DNA from: Pseudomonadota bacterium
Lineage (GTDB): Bacteria > Pseudomonadota > Gammaproteobacteria > Xanthomonadales > Rhodanobacteraceae
Assembly (NCBI GenBank): GCA_023430685.1
Contig: JAEYZH010000099.1
Location: 1-23,381, forward strand
Length of the DNA stretch: 23,381 nt
Direction of reading: 5' to 3'
A program made the position numbers and the translations under genes. Below, in pieces: positions 1 through 9,809 of the stretch. Each line of letters starts with the position of its first letter. Positions within the stretch are counted from its first letter, which is position 1. The notes beneath the pieces were generated by a model. It saw only the letters and a program-made list of their open reading frames with translations, made no database searches and was not told the origin of the DNA.

Positions 1-616
1 CGTGCTGCTGGGCGCCGTGCAGGGCATCGCGGATCTCATCGTGCGCCCGGGCCTGATCAACGTGGACTTCGCCGACGTGCGCACCGTGATGAGCGAGATG
101 GGCATGGCGATGATGGGCACCGGCACCGCGCGCGGCGACGATCGTGCGATCGCGGCGGCCGAGGCGGCGATCAACAACCCGCTGCTCGACGACGTCAATC
201 TCGCGGGCGCCTGCGGCATCCTCGTCAACGTGACCGCCGGCACCAACCTCACGATGCGCGAGTTCGACGACATCGGCCAGGTGATCCACGAGTTCGCGAG
301 CGAGGACGCGACCGTCGTGGTCGGTACCGCGCTGGATCCGGAACTCAAGGACGACGTGCGCGTGACCGTGGTCGCGACCGGCCTCAACCGCGCGGTCGCG
401 CGGCAGCCGCTGCGCGAATCGCGCGAGCGTGAAGTGATGTCGACGCCGCGTCCGCCGATGCGCGTCGTGCGCGATGGCACGACCGGGCAGGTCATCGACT
501 ACGCGGGCGGCATGCCCGGCACGCTGACGCGTGCCGCGGTCGAGCATGCGACGCAGCCGGAGGCGTCGGGCGACTACCTCGACATCCCGGCGTTCCTGCG
601 TCGCCAGGCCGACTGA
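1..616 (+). CDS. ftsZ: Cell division protein FtsZ (C-terminal part, 5' end outside window)
   Basis: FtsZ is the tubulin-like GTPase that polymerises into the Z ring at mid-cell. The visible 204 residues begin in the second half of the GTPase domain and run through the C-terminal domain. The segment GLINVDFADVRTVMSEMG is the conserved FtsZ stretch containing the T7 synergy loop region, and ATVVVGTALDPELKDDVRVT matches the FtsZ C-terminal domain. A variable linker (about residues 140–190) is followed by the conserved tail DYLDIPAFLRRQAD, nearly identical to the E. coli tail that binds FtsA and ZipA. The frame is open to the left edge; the first in-frame codon is at position 2, so the true start lies upstream. 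The next gene is lpxC, as in other gammaproteobacterial dcw clusters, but here after a long gap. Confidence 0.98.
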   Translation, partial: VLLGAVQGIADLIVRPGLINVDFADVRTVMSEMGMAMMGTGTARGDDRAIAAAEAAINNPLLDDVNLAGACGILVNVTAGTNLTMREFDDIGQVIHEFASEDATVVVGTALDPELKDDVRVTVVATGLNRAVARQPLRESREREVMSTPRPPMRVVRDGTTGQVIDYAGGMPGTLTRAAVEHATQPEASGDYLDIPAFLRRQAD

Positions 617-638
617 GCCGGTCGCGTCATGCCCCTCC

Positions 639-662
639 GGTCCGCGGCTGACGCCGCGGACC
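639..662 (+). terminator. Strong GC hairpin just after ftsZ
   Basis: GGTCCGCGGC (639–648) pairs perfectly with GCCGCGGACC (653–662) around the loop TGAC, starting 22 bases after the ftsZ stop codon. No T-run follows, so this is not a canonical intrinsic terminator. A ten-pair GC stem in this position could end or weaken dcw-operon transcription or protect the mRNA 3' end. The terminator role is inferred from position and stability only. Confidence 0.5.
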
Positions 663-758
663 CGCCGGCGATCCGCCGCCGGCAGCGACCCCGCCCCCAT
701 GTGGCGCCATGAGGGCGGGCGTCGTCGTCTCCGCATCGGTTTCGACCCCGCCTGGACG

Positions 759-1047
759 TCGACTTCGCGGCCTTCGGCCCGGAGAAGTTGCAGCCGTTCG
801 CCCTCGGCGCAGTCCGAAACCTCATCAGCCGTTCGCCCTGAGCGGAGGCCGAAGGCCGGAGTCGAAGGGCCCGCCCGCAGCGCCGCCACACGCAGGCGTT
901 TCGATTCCGCGGCCTGCGGCCGCTGCGCCCGACGCGACCGGATCAATTCCGCCGTTCGCACTGAGCGCAGGCCGAAGGCCGGAGTCGAAGGGCCAGATCG
1001 CGACCGCGGCACCGCAACGAGATGCGCTTCGACTTCGCGGCCTGCGG
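759..1047. repeat. Array of short REP-like repeats in the ftsZ–lpxC gap
   Basis: The 691-base gap (617–1307) contains no convincing gene. It holds two 42-base near-identical units at 829–870 and 952–993 (two differences), each starting CCGTTCGC, with a central palindrome GGCCGAAGGCC and ending GTCGAAGGGC. A degenerate third unit begins at 794. They alternate with three copies of a second motif, approximately TTCGACTTCGCGGCCTTCGG, at 759–777, 900–919 and 1028–1047. Related CCCTTCGAC…GGGCGAACGG repeats are common extragenic elements in proteobacteria. Open frames across this stretch are repeat-derived and are not believed to be genes. Confidence 0.75.
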
Positions 1048-1233
1048 CGCGGGTAGGTGCAGCGCGCCGGTTGCGACCAACGCGATCGGTGTGACCGCGG
1101 GCGCTTGCCCGAGGCGGCAAGTTGTCGCTGCCGTGCTCGCCGGCTTCCGCATCGCCAGCCTCAAGGCCTGCGAAAACCTCAACCGGGGTGTTGCATCCAC
1201 GCAACAGCCTGTGGGGAACTTGCGTCGTTTAAC

Positions 1234-1262
1234 TTTTCAGCACAAATCCGCTGTGCTAACCT
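1234..1262 (+). promoter_or_regulatory. Candidate sigma-70 promoter of lpxC
   Basis: A -35-like TTTTCA (1234–1239) is followed after 17 bases by a -10-like TAACCT (1257–1262) that is preceded by TG one base upstream (TGC before the hexamer), giving an extended -10. It lies about 45 bases upstream of the lpxC ATG in the only A/T-richer part of the gap. Both hexamers are imperfect, so this is a candidate only. Confidence 0.4.
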
Positions 1263-1307
1263 CGCCGACGTTTTGTCAGCTCCTGCCCCAGGGGTCAAAC
1301 CATAAAA

Positions 1308-2219
1308 ATGATCAGACAGCGCACGCTCAAGAACGTCATCAGGGCGACGGGCGTGGGTCTTCATACGGGCGACAAGGTGTACATGACCTTGCGACCGGCT
1401 GCTGTCGACACCGGCATCGTGTTCCGCCGTGTCGACCTGCCGAACCCGATGGAAATCCGCTCCTGTTGCGAGAACGTGGGCGACACCCGCCTCTCCACCA
1501 CGCTCGTCAAGGGCGATGTCCGCATCGCCACCGTCGAGCACCTGCTCTCGGCGATGGCCGGGCTCGGAATCGACAACGCCTATGTCGACCTGTCGGCGCC
1601 GGAAGTGCCGATCATGGACGGCAGCGCCGGCCCGTTCGTGTTCCTGCTGCAATCGGCAGGCATCGAGGAACAGGCCAAGGCGAAGCGTTTCATCCGCATC
1701 AAGAAGTCGGTCACCGTGCGTGACGGCGACAAGTGGGCCCGTTTCGAGCCGTTCGACGGCTTCAAGGTCGGGTTCTCGATCGACTTCAACCACCCGATGT
1801 TCACCAAGCGCACCTCGACCAGCGAGATCGATTTCTCGACGACCTCGTTCGTCAAGGAAGTCAGCCGCGCGCGCACGTTCGGCTTCATGCGCGACATCGA
1901 GTACCTGCGCGAGCGCAACCTCGCGCTCGGCGGTTCGATGGACAACGCGATCGTGCTCGACGACTATCGGGTGCTCAACGAGGACGGCCTGCGTTACGAG
2001 GACGAATTCGTCAAGCACAAGATCCTCGATGCGATCGGCGACCTCTATCTGCTCGGCCACAGCCTGATTGGTGCATTCTATGGCTACAAGTCGGGCCACG
2101 AGCTGAACAACAAGCTCCTGCGCACGATGCTCGCGGATGCGAGCGCGTGGGAGGAAGTAAGCTTCGAGGACGAGAAGCTGGCCCCGATTTCCTACGCCCA
2201 CCCGGCGCAGGCGGTCTGA
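1308..2219 (+). CDS. lpxC: UDP-3-O-acyl-N-acetylglucosamine deacetylase LpxC
   Basis: LpxC is the zinc-dependent cytoplasmic deacetylase that performs the committed step of lipid A synthesis. The 303-residue length is normal for the family. Zinc and catalytic residues are in place: the E77–H78 pair in VEHLLSAMAGLGIDN, H237 and D241 in HKILDAIGD, and H264 in SGHELNN, matching E. coli E78/H79, H238, D242 and H265. The FNHP motif (160–163) and the N-terminal RTLKNVIRATGVGLHTG signature are also present. The ATG at 1308 is the start because it gives the conserved N-terminus MIRQRTLKN. Its neighbours are ftsZ upstream and the convergent dciA downstream, the usual arrangement in Pseudomonas and Xanthomonas relatives. 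No degradation or truncation is visible. Confidence 0.98.
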   Translation: MIRQRTLKNVIRATGVGLHTGDKVYMTLRPAAVDTGIVFRRVDLPNPMEIRSCCENVGDTRLSTTLVKGDVRIATVEHLLSAMAGLGIDNAYVDLSAPEVPIMDGSAGPFVFLLQSAGIEEQAKAKRFIRIKKSVTVRDGDKWARFEPFDGFKVGFSIDFNHPMFTKRTSTSEIDFSTTSFVKEVSRARTFGFMRDIEYLRERNLALGGSMDNAIVLDDYRVLNEDGLRYEDEFVKHKILDAIGDLYLLGHSLIGAFYGYKSGHELNNKLLRTMLADASAWEEVSFEDEKLAPISYAHPAQAV

Positions 2220-2237
2220 GCCTGTAACATTCCCGGT

Positions 2238-2260
2238 CGGCTTCGCCTTCGGCGAATCCG
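2238..2260. other. Hairpin between convergent lpxC and dciA
   Basis: The 230-base convergent gap (2220–2449) has an imperfect hairpin at 2238–2260: TTCGCC/GGCGAA around TTC, extended by three more pairs beyond one mismatch. A second small perfect hairpin, CGATGC/GCATCG, lies at 2366–2380, with TTTT seven bases later at 2387–2390. Neither is a convincing intrinsic terminator, but the location between two gene ends suggests a role in 3'-end formation. Nothing else was recognised in the gap. Confidence 0.3.
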
Positions 2261-2449
2261 GTCACGGAAAAAACCCCCCGGCACGGGAAGATGCCGATAC
2301 CGCGGGCAGCGTACCCGCAGACGGACGGAAGACGGCGAAGCTGCGCCGTTCGTCGCAACCGGTCACGATGCCTCGCATCGGATCGGTTTTCGAAGGAAGG
2401 CCTCCGCCAGGAGGTCCACGCAGGGGAGACCGAACCGCCCCGGTTCCGG

Positions 2450-2917
2450 TCAAGCGTTGGAACCGTCGTCGGCGATGGACGCCAGTTTGCGATAAAGGGC
2501 CTGCAGTTCGGGGTCAGAGAGGATTGTCGCCGTCGCCCTCAGGTGGCGTGCGGTGGCAGCGGAAAGCGGTTTCGGCTTTGTCGGTTCCGGGGGAACGGTC
2601 GGCAAGGGCGCCACTTTCACGGCGAAGCGTTCGATCCCGTCGCCCAATGCGGCGCGGGCCTCGGCGAGGATTGCAGACTGCTGCAATCGGAGCCGGCTGG
2701 CCCAGGTCGGACTCGACGCCAGGAAGACAACCCGTCCGTTGCGCACGTCCGCGAGCCTGGTCTCGCGCGCGGTCGCGGCGGGCAAGAGGCGGCGCAATCG
2801 TTGATCCAGCGCATCCAGCGCACGCGCGCGTTCCGCGAGTGCGTCGAGGGGGATGCACTCCGCGGCAGGCCTTGGACCTGGCGCGTGGGCATGGAGCGGA
2901 TTGCGCCTTGGCGACAT
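2450..2917 (-). CDS. dciA: DciA-like replicative helicase loader (DUF721)
   Basis: This is a 155-residue DUF721 protein. In bacteria without DnaC or DnaI, DciA helps load the replicative helicase DnaB onto DNA at initiation. The recognisable part is the DUF721 core (about residues 25–95), with the family signature around WASRLRLQQSAILAEAR following a VVFLASSPT strand. The C-terminal tail (about 105–155) is proline-rich and then helical and poorly conserved, as is common in this family. The location next to lpxC and upstream of an M23 peptidase and secA matches the Pseudomonas dciA locus. The ATG at 2917 lies only 26 bases from the divergent M23 gene. Assignment rests on the core signature and context; sequence similarity in this family is low. 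Confidence 0.82.
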   Translation of the reverse strand: MSPRRNPLHAHAPGPRPAAECIPLDALAERARALDALDQRLRRLLPAATARETRLADVRNGRVVFLASSPTWASRLRLQQSAILAEARAALGDGIERFAVKVAPLPTVPPEPTKPKPLSAATARHLRATATILSDPELQALYRKLASIADDGSNA

Positions 2918-2943
2918 GAAGCTTTGAACCGGTGCTGTCCTCG

Positions 2944-3885
2944 ATGAACATCATTATCGTCCGCAATGCCCATACCGTGCCACGACGCCTCGACCTGTCC
3001 GGCCGGCGTTCGCGCCTGCTCGCGGTCGCGGCACTCGCCGGATGCGCGTTGTTCTTCATCGCGCTGGGCGCGGTTTCCACCCTCATGCTCGGCGGCACGC
3101 GCGGCAACGACCTGCGCGAAATCGCCGAGCTGCGCGCATCACTGGCCGCGCAGCGCGATGCCCTGGTCGGGCTCGGCGAAGACTCCCATCGCAACCTCGA
3201 TGCGTTCGCGATGCAGCTCGGCAAGCTGCAGGCGCAGGCGACCCGCCTCAACGCGCTCGGCGATCGCCTCGCGGAAGTCGGCAAGCTCGGCGACGGCGAA
3301 TTCGACTTCAGCTCCGAGCCCGCCCTCGGCGGTCCCGACGAGCGCGTCGCGGGCATCGGCGGCACGCTGCCGCTGCAGGCCAACATCGACGAACTCGCGG
3401 CCGAGTTCGATCGCCAGGAAGCGCAACTCGACGTGCTCGAGAACCTGCTGCGCGACCGCACGATCGACAACGCCTTGCTGCCGAGCGGGATGCCGGTCGC
3501 GCAGGGCTACATCGTCTCCGGTTACGGCTCGCGCACCGATCCGATCGATGGCCACGCGGGCATGCACCGCGGCATCGATTTCGATGCGCCTTACGGCTCG
3601 GACATCCATGCGGTCGCCGACGGCGTCGTCACCTGGTCCGGCCAGCGCAGCGGCTACGGCAACGTGGTCGAGATCGACCACGGCAACGGCTACATGACGC
3701 GCTACGCGCACAACTCGCGCAACATCGCCGAGGTCGGCACGCGCGTCCACGCCGGGCAGACCATCGCGAAGGTCGGGTCCACCGGCCGCTCCACCGGCCC
3801 GCATTGCCACTTCGAAGTCTGGCTCAACGGCCGCGCGGTCAACCCGATCGCCTACGTGAAGACCAAGCGCGCCACGCGCGCCTGA
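2944..3885 (+). CDS. Membrane-anchored M23 (LytM) family peptidase
   Basis: This 313-residue protein has one N-terminal membrane segment (about 24–49), a helical, probably coiled-coil periplasmic region (55–170) and a C-terminal LytM domain (about 185–305). The zinc-site motifs are complete: H208 and D212 in MHRGID, H256 in YAH, and H287-C-H289 before FEVW. It is therefore probably a catalytically active peptidoglycan endopeptidase acting in the periplasm, rather than a degenerate EnvC/NlpD-type activator. The start chosen is ATG 2944, giving MNIIIVRN with basic residues before the membrane segment; an in-frame GTG at 2932 would add four residues. Homologues occupy the same place before secA in Pseudomonas. 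The exact cell-wall substrate cannot be told from sequence. Confidence 0.9.
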   Translation: MNIIIVRNAHTVPRRLDLSGRRSRLLAVAALAGCALFFIALGAVSTLMLGGTRGNDLREIAELRASLAAQRDALVGLGEDSHRNLDAFAMQLGKLQAQATRLNALGDRLAEVGKLGDGEFDFSSEPALGGPDERVAGIGGTLPLQANIDELAAEFDRQEAQLDVLENLLRDRTIDNALLPSGMPVAQGYIVSGYGSRTDPIDGHAGMHRGIDFDAPYGSDIHAVADGVVTWSGQRSGYGNVVEIDHGNGYMTRYAHNSRNIAEVGTRVHAGQTIAKVGSTGRSTGPHCHFEVWLNGRAVNPIAYVKTKRATRA

Positions 3886-3906
3886 CCCGCTGGCAATCGA
3901 AGATCC

Positions 3907-3959
3907 TTCTCGTCCCCCGGCGGGGAAGGGGGGCGCAGGAGCGGATGAGGGCGCTCCTG
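3907..3959. repeat. Palindromic repeat and hairpin after the M23 gene
   Basis: At 3907–3931 there is a CTTCTCG…CCCCCGG-CGGGGAAGGGG unit that resembles the palindromes between pilC and pilD (14005–14130), so it appears to be a dispersed repeat. Immediately after it, CAGGAGCG (3936–3943) and CGCTCCTG (3952–3959) form a perfect eight-base-pair hairpin with an eight-base loop and no T-run. The hairpin may serve as the 3' end of the M23 transcript; that role is inferred. Confidence 0.5.
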
Positions 3960-4039
3960 ATCCACGCGCGCGGCCCGGAAACCCGAATCCACTTCGGGAA
4001 CGACCCCGCTTGAAACGCCCCCCGCCGGGCACAAACTGG

Positions 4040-4068
4040 TTTTTATTGCGCGCCCGGGGCCGTATCAT
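4040..4068 (+). promoter_or_regulatory. Candidate secA promoter
   Basis: A good -10-like hexamer TATCAT (4063–4068) lies about 115 bases upstream of the secA ATG. At 17 bases upstream is only a T-rich stretch (TTTTTA, 4040–4045) that poorly matches a -35 box. The surrounding T-rich patch stands out in GC-rich sequence. I saw no secM-like arrest gene between here and secA. Confidence 0.35.
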
Positions 4069-4182
4069 CGACGGTTCCGTGCGCGTGCCGTCGCGGATCC
4101 GACCATCGGCGGGTCCGGCCAGGCGCCGCGCCGCCCTCCGGCGGCCGCGGCAGCACCCCCGTTTCCCAATCGAAGCCCTCCC

Positions 4183-6936
<2,754 letters not shown>

Positions 6937-6939
6937 AAG

Positions 6940-6979
6940 GGGACGGAGGTCGTTGAGCGTGCTTGACGACCTCCGTCCC
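6940..6979 (+). promoter_or_regulatory. Perfect 14-bp-stem hairpin covering the Nudix gene RBS and start
   Basis: Bases 6940–6953 (GGGACGGAGGTCGT) are perfectly complementary to 6966–6979 (ACGACCTCCGTCCC), leaving a 12-base loop. The left arm contains the only good Shine-Dalgarno (GGAGGT, 6945–6950), and the GTG start (6959–6961) lies in the loop. In mRNA the stem would hide the ribosome binding site. It starts three bases after the secA stop codon. It could be a translational switch, a secA 3'-end hairpin, or both. The structure is seen; the function is inferred. Confidence 0.6.
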
Positions 6980-7969
6980 GAGGTTCGTGGCTCAACCACC
7001 TCCGCCCCCTTCGTGGTGGCGGGCGTGTTGCGCGATGCGCGCGGACGCGTGCTGCTCGCGCAGCGGCCCCCCGGAAAGCACCTCGCCGGCGCCTGGGAGT
7101 TCCCGGGCGGCAAGGTCGACGAAGGCGAGGCCGCGATCGACGCGCTCGCACGCGAGCTGCGCGAGGAGGTCGGCGTCGTCGTCGAGTCCGCATGCCCGCT
7201 GATCAGCGTGCCGCACGCGTACCCGGGCGGCGCGATCGTGCTGCAGGGTTGGGAGGTCGGCGCGTGGTCGGGAACGCCACAGCCGCTCGAGGGCCAGCGC
7301 CTCGCATGGGTCGAAACCGACGCGCTCGATCGCATCGAGATGCCGCCCGCCGATCGGCCGCTCGTTTCCGCGTTGCGATTGCCGCATGGCTACCTGATCA
7401 GCCCACCGACGCACCCTTCCGATATCGCGAATCTCGTCGCCGGCATCGAGGCCGCATGCCGACGTGGCGTCCGGCTCGTGCAGTTGCGCCAGCCCGGCTG
7501 GTCGCGCGCGACGCTCGCGGCAGCCGCGAAGCAGGCGTGGGCCGTCTGTGCGGCGCACGGTGCAAGGCTCCTGCTCAATGGCGACTGGGCACTCGCGGGC
7601 GTGCTCGGCCTGGATGGCGTGCACCTGCCCGACCATGTCGCCCGATCGCTCGCGTCGCGCCCGTTGCCGCCTGCGCAGCTCGTCGGCGTGTCCTGCCACG
7701 ACCTCGCGGGGCTCGAACACGCCGCGCGCATCGGCGCCGACTTCGCGACGCTCTCGCCGGTTCATCGCACGCCGTCGCATCGCGATGCAGAGCCGCTTGG
7801 CTGGGAGCGCTTCGCCGAAATCGTTTCGCACGCGGTGCTGCCCGTGTTCGCGCTCGGCGGTCTCGACGCCGAGGACATCGATGCCTCGCGAATGGCCGGC
7901 GCGCAGGGCATCGCCGCGATCCGCGGCCTGTGGCCGGCGCAGCATGTTCCGGCAGCGCGTGATGGCTGA
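6959..7969 (+). CDS. mutT: Nudix hydrolase (MutT type) fused to a ThiE-like domain
   Basis: This is a 336-residue two-domain protein. Residues 18–140 are a Nudix hydrolase with a complete Nudix box at 51–73 (G51, E57, R65-E66, E69-E70, G72), and the surrounding LLAQRPPGKHLAGAWEFPGGK is the MutT signature; such enzymes remove 8-oxo-dGTP from the nucleotide pool. Residues about 144–325 resemble thiamine-phosphate synthase (TIM barrel), with VRLVQLRQPG, GVHLP, GVSCHD and FALGG strands. Related fusions occur downstream of secA in Pseudomonas and other gammaproteobacteria; whether the ThiE part is catalytic is uncertain. GTG 6959 was chosen because GGAGGT lies eight bases upstream; an in-frame TTG at 6953 is an alternative. 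The start region is buried in a hairpin. Confidence 0.9.
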   Translation: MLDDLRPEVRGSTTSAPFVVAGVLRDARGRVLLAQRPPGKHLAGAWEFPGGKVDEGEAAIDALARELREEVGVVVESACPLISVPHAYPGGAIVLQGWEVGAWSGTPQPLEGQRLAWVETDALDRIEMPPADRPLVSALRLPHGYLISPPTHPSDIANLVAGIEAACRRGVRLVQLRQPGWSRATLAAAAKQAWAVCAAHGARLLLNGDWALAGVLGLDGVHLPDHVARSLASRPLPPAQLVGVSCHDLAGLEHAARIGADFATLSPVHRTPSHRDAEPLGWERFAEIVSHAVLPVFALGGLDAEDIDASRMAGAQGIAAIRGLWPAQHVPAARDG

Positions 7970-7999
7970 CCGCCGCGCGCCGGTTCCTCGCCCCGTCCC

Positions 8000-8136
8000 G
8001 TAGGCTGGACGACCGCAGGTCGGCCGGCCGCTCGTCGCTCTTCGCTCGTCGCTCTTCGCTCTTCGCTCTTCGCTCGTCGCTCGTCGCTCGTCCCTCGTCG
8101 CAAGGCGCCCGGCCGCGCTGCGCGCGTCCCGCCCGC
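8000..8136. repeat. REP pair (BIME) with expanded spacer
   Basis: The left arm 8000–8028 begins GTAG and folds into outer stem GCTGG/CCGGC and inner stem CGACC/GGTCG with loop GCA. A convergent right arm at 8104–8136 matches the inverted canonical arm of this window, with one inserted base, but its outer end has decayed (no CTAC). The two arms enclose a heptamer array. The element lies in the 239-base gap between the Nudix gene and the glycosyltransferase gene. Confidence 0.75.
8030..8099. repeat. Tandem heptamer array, ten copies of GCTC(G/T)TC
   Basis: Ten uninterrupted seven-base units: the fifth base of successive units is G,T,G,T,T,T,G,G,G,G, and the last unit begins with C instead of G. 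The array starts one base after the left REP stem. Such an array is prone to slippage and is likely to vary in copy number between strains. On the reverse strand it reads as a repetitive Arg/Glu/Ser peptide that should not be taken as a protein. Confidence 0.95.
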
Positions 8137-8208
8137 GAACAGCGCGGTGCTGCTGCACGCCGCCGCGGCGCCCGGTAACATGAGACGGTTCCCTGCTCGC
8201 GGAAGCCC

Positions 8209-9201
8209 ATGAAGCTCGTCATCCAGATCCCGTGCTACAACGAGGCGGAGTCGCTGCCGCATGCCTTGCCGCAGTTGCCGCGCGCGGTGGCCGGGTGTTC
8301 GAGCGTCGAATGGGTCGTCATCGACGACGGCTCGAGCGACGAAACCGGTGCCGTCGCGAAGGCCCTCGGTGCCGACCACGTCGTGCGGCACCCGGTGAAC
8401 CGTGGCCTCGCCGCCGCGTTCATGACCGGCCTCGAGGCCGCGGTCGCGCTCGGCGCCGACATCATCGTGAACACCGACGCGGACAACCAGTACGACGCAC
8501 GCGACATCGAGACGCTGGTCCGGCCGATCCTCGAAGGCCGCGCGGAAATGGTCGTCGGCGCACGGCCGATCGGCGACACCGAGCATTTCTCGTGGCTCAA
8601 GAAAAAGCTGCAGCGACTCGGCAGCCGCGTGGTGCGGATGGCGAGCAACACCGACGTCGCCGACGCGCCGAGCGGATTCCGCGCGTTCACGCGCGGCGTG
8701 GCGCAGCGCCTCAACGTGTTCAGTTCCTACACCTACACGCTCGAGACGATCATCCAGGCCGGCCACAGCAACATCCGCGTGCTGTCGGTACCGATCCGCA
8801 CCAACCCCGACCTGCGCCCGTCGCGACTGGTCAAGAGCGTCGGTCGCTACGTGTGGCGTTCGGCATCGACGATCGTGCGGATCTTCGCGACCTACCGGCC
8901 GCTGACGTTCTTCTGGCTCATCGCCGCGTTCTTCCTGCTGGTCGGTGGCCTGTTCGGTGGCTGGTACCTCGTGCACATGCTCGCGGGGCAGGGCGCTGGA
9001 CACGTGCAGTCGGCGCTGCTCGCGGCGGCGTCGGTCTCGATCGGGATCCTGATGTTCATGCTCGGCTTCATCGCGGACCTGCAGTCGGTCAACCGGCGAT
9101 TGCTCGAAGGCATCGACTGGCGCCTGCGCCAGCTCGAGCAGCAGGCCGGCCCGGGCGCGTCGCGGCCGGTCCAGGATGCGCGCGGGGAACACCTCGCATG
9201 A
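8209..9201 (+). CDS. Family 2 glycosyltransferase (dolichol-phosphate-mannose-synthase-like)
   Basis: This is a 330-residue GT2 enzyme of the DPM1/DPG-synthase type, which transfers a nucleotide-activated sugar to polyprenyl phosphate at the inner membrane. The GT-A domain (1–200) shows IPCYNEAESLP near the N-terminus, DDGS at 39–42, NRGLAAAF at 64–71, and the metal-binding D90-A-D92 in VNTDADNQYD. Two C-terminal membrane segments (about 231–258 and 268–290) and a short basic tail follow. ATG 8209 gives the canonical MKLVIQIPCYNE start with GGAAG just upstream. The stop overlaps the methyltransferase start by four bases (ATGA), so it heads a coupled four-gene unit. The sugar and acceptor are unknown. 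Confidence 0.9.
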   Translation: MKLVIQIPCYNEAESLPHALPQLPRAVAGCSSVEWVVIDDGSSDETGAVAKALGADHVVRHPVNRGLAAAFMTGLEAAVALGADIIVNTDADNQYDARDIETLVRPILEGRAEMVVGARPIGDTEHFSWLKKKLQRLGSRVVRMASNTDVADAPSGFRAFTRGVAQRLNVFSSYTYTLETIIQAGHSNIRVLSVPIRTNPDLRPSRLVKSVGRYVWRSASTIVRIFATYRPLTFFWLIAAFFLLVGGLFGGWYLVHMLAGQGAGHVQSALLAAASVSIGILMFMLGFIADLQSVNRRLLEGIDWRLRQLEQQAGPGASRPVQDARGEHLA

Positions 9202-9809
9202 GCGCGGGTCCGCAGCCGGCCGGCAACCACTACGACAAGTACCACACGGCGAACCCGATCGCGCGCAAGCTCATGCAGGGCTTCCTCGACGCGTTCGACG
9301 CGCTCGCGGAAAGAGTGCCACCGTCGGCCGCGCTCGAGATCGGCTGCGGCGAGGGCGAGCTGTCGATCCGGCTCGCGCGGCGCGGCTTTCGCATGCGCGG
9401 TTGCGACATCTCCGCGGAAATCGTCGAGGAGGCGCGCAGGCGTGCGGCGCATGCGGGCGTCGACGCCGGTTTCTTCACCTGCCCGATCGAATCGATCGAG
9501 GCCACGGCCGAAGCAGCGCCGTTCGTCGTGTGCTGCGAGGTGCTCGAGCATCTCGATGATCCGGTGCGCGGCGTCGATACGCTCGCCGAACTGGCTCAGC
9601 CATGGCTGCTCGCCAGCGTGCCGCGCGAACCCCTCTGGCGCGTGCTGAACATCGCACGCGGGAAGTACCTCGCCGACCTCGGCAACACGCCGGGACACGT
9701 CAACCACTGGAGCCGCGACGGTTTCCTCGAACTGCTCGGCAAGCGTTTCGAAGTGGTCGAAGTCCGCGCGCCATTGCCGTGGACGATGGCACTGTGCAGG
9801 CAGCGCTGA
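9198..9809 (+). CDS. Class I SAM-dependent methyltransferase
   Basis: This 203-residue soluble Rossmann-fold methyltransferase has motif I LEIGCGEGE at 46–54, an acidic residue ending strand 2 (D70 in GCDIS), a motif resembling FVVCCEVLEHLDDP for the post-I region, and a VPREPLW segment near motif III. It resembles the Methyltransf_11/23 group. The ATG at 9198 overlaps the upstream stop codon by four bases, indicating translational coupling. In this context it may methylate a sugar or a lipid-linked intermediate made by the neighbouring glycosyltransferase, but the substrate cannot be read from the sequence. Confidence 0.88.
   Translation: MSAGPQPAGNHYDKYHTANPIARKLMQGFLDAFDALAERVPPSAALEIGCGEGELSIRLARRGFRMRGCDISAEIVEEARRRAAHAGVDAGFFTCPIESIEATAEAAPFVVCCEVLEHLDDPVRGVDTLAELAQPWLLASVPREPLWRVLNIARGKYLADLGNTPGHVNHWSRDGFLELLGKRFEVVEVRAPLPWTMALCRQR

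Noticed and set aside
531..1305. Several overlapping open frames in the ftsZ–lpxC gap
   Set aside because: They run through the REP-like repeats, are Arg-rich, lack ribosome sites and resemble no family.
2366..2390. CGATGC/GCATCG hairpin followed by TTTT as a terminator of lpxC
   Set aside because: The stem is only six base pairs, the T-run starts seven bases later, and it lies about 150 bases past the gene, so it is too weak to call.
8030..8099. Repeat-encoded peptide with alternating Asp/Glu-Arg-Arg units on the minus strand, and possible CRISPR array
   Set aside because: The unit is seven bases with no unique spacers, so it is a tandem repeat and not a CRISPR array; the peptide is simply the translated repeat, with no start or ribosome site of its own.
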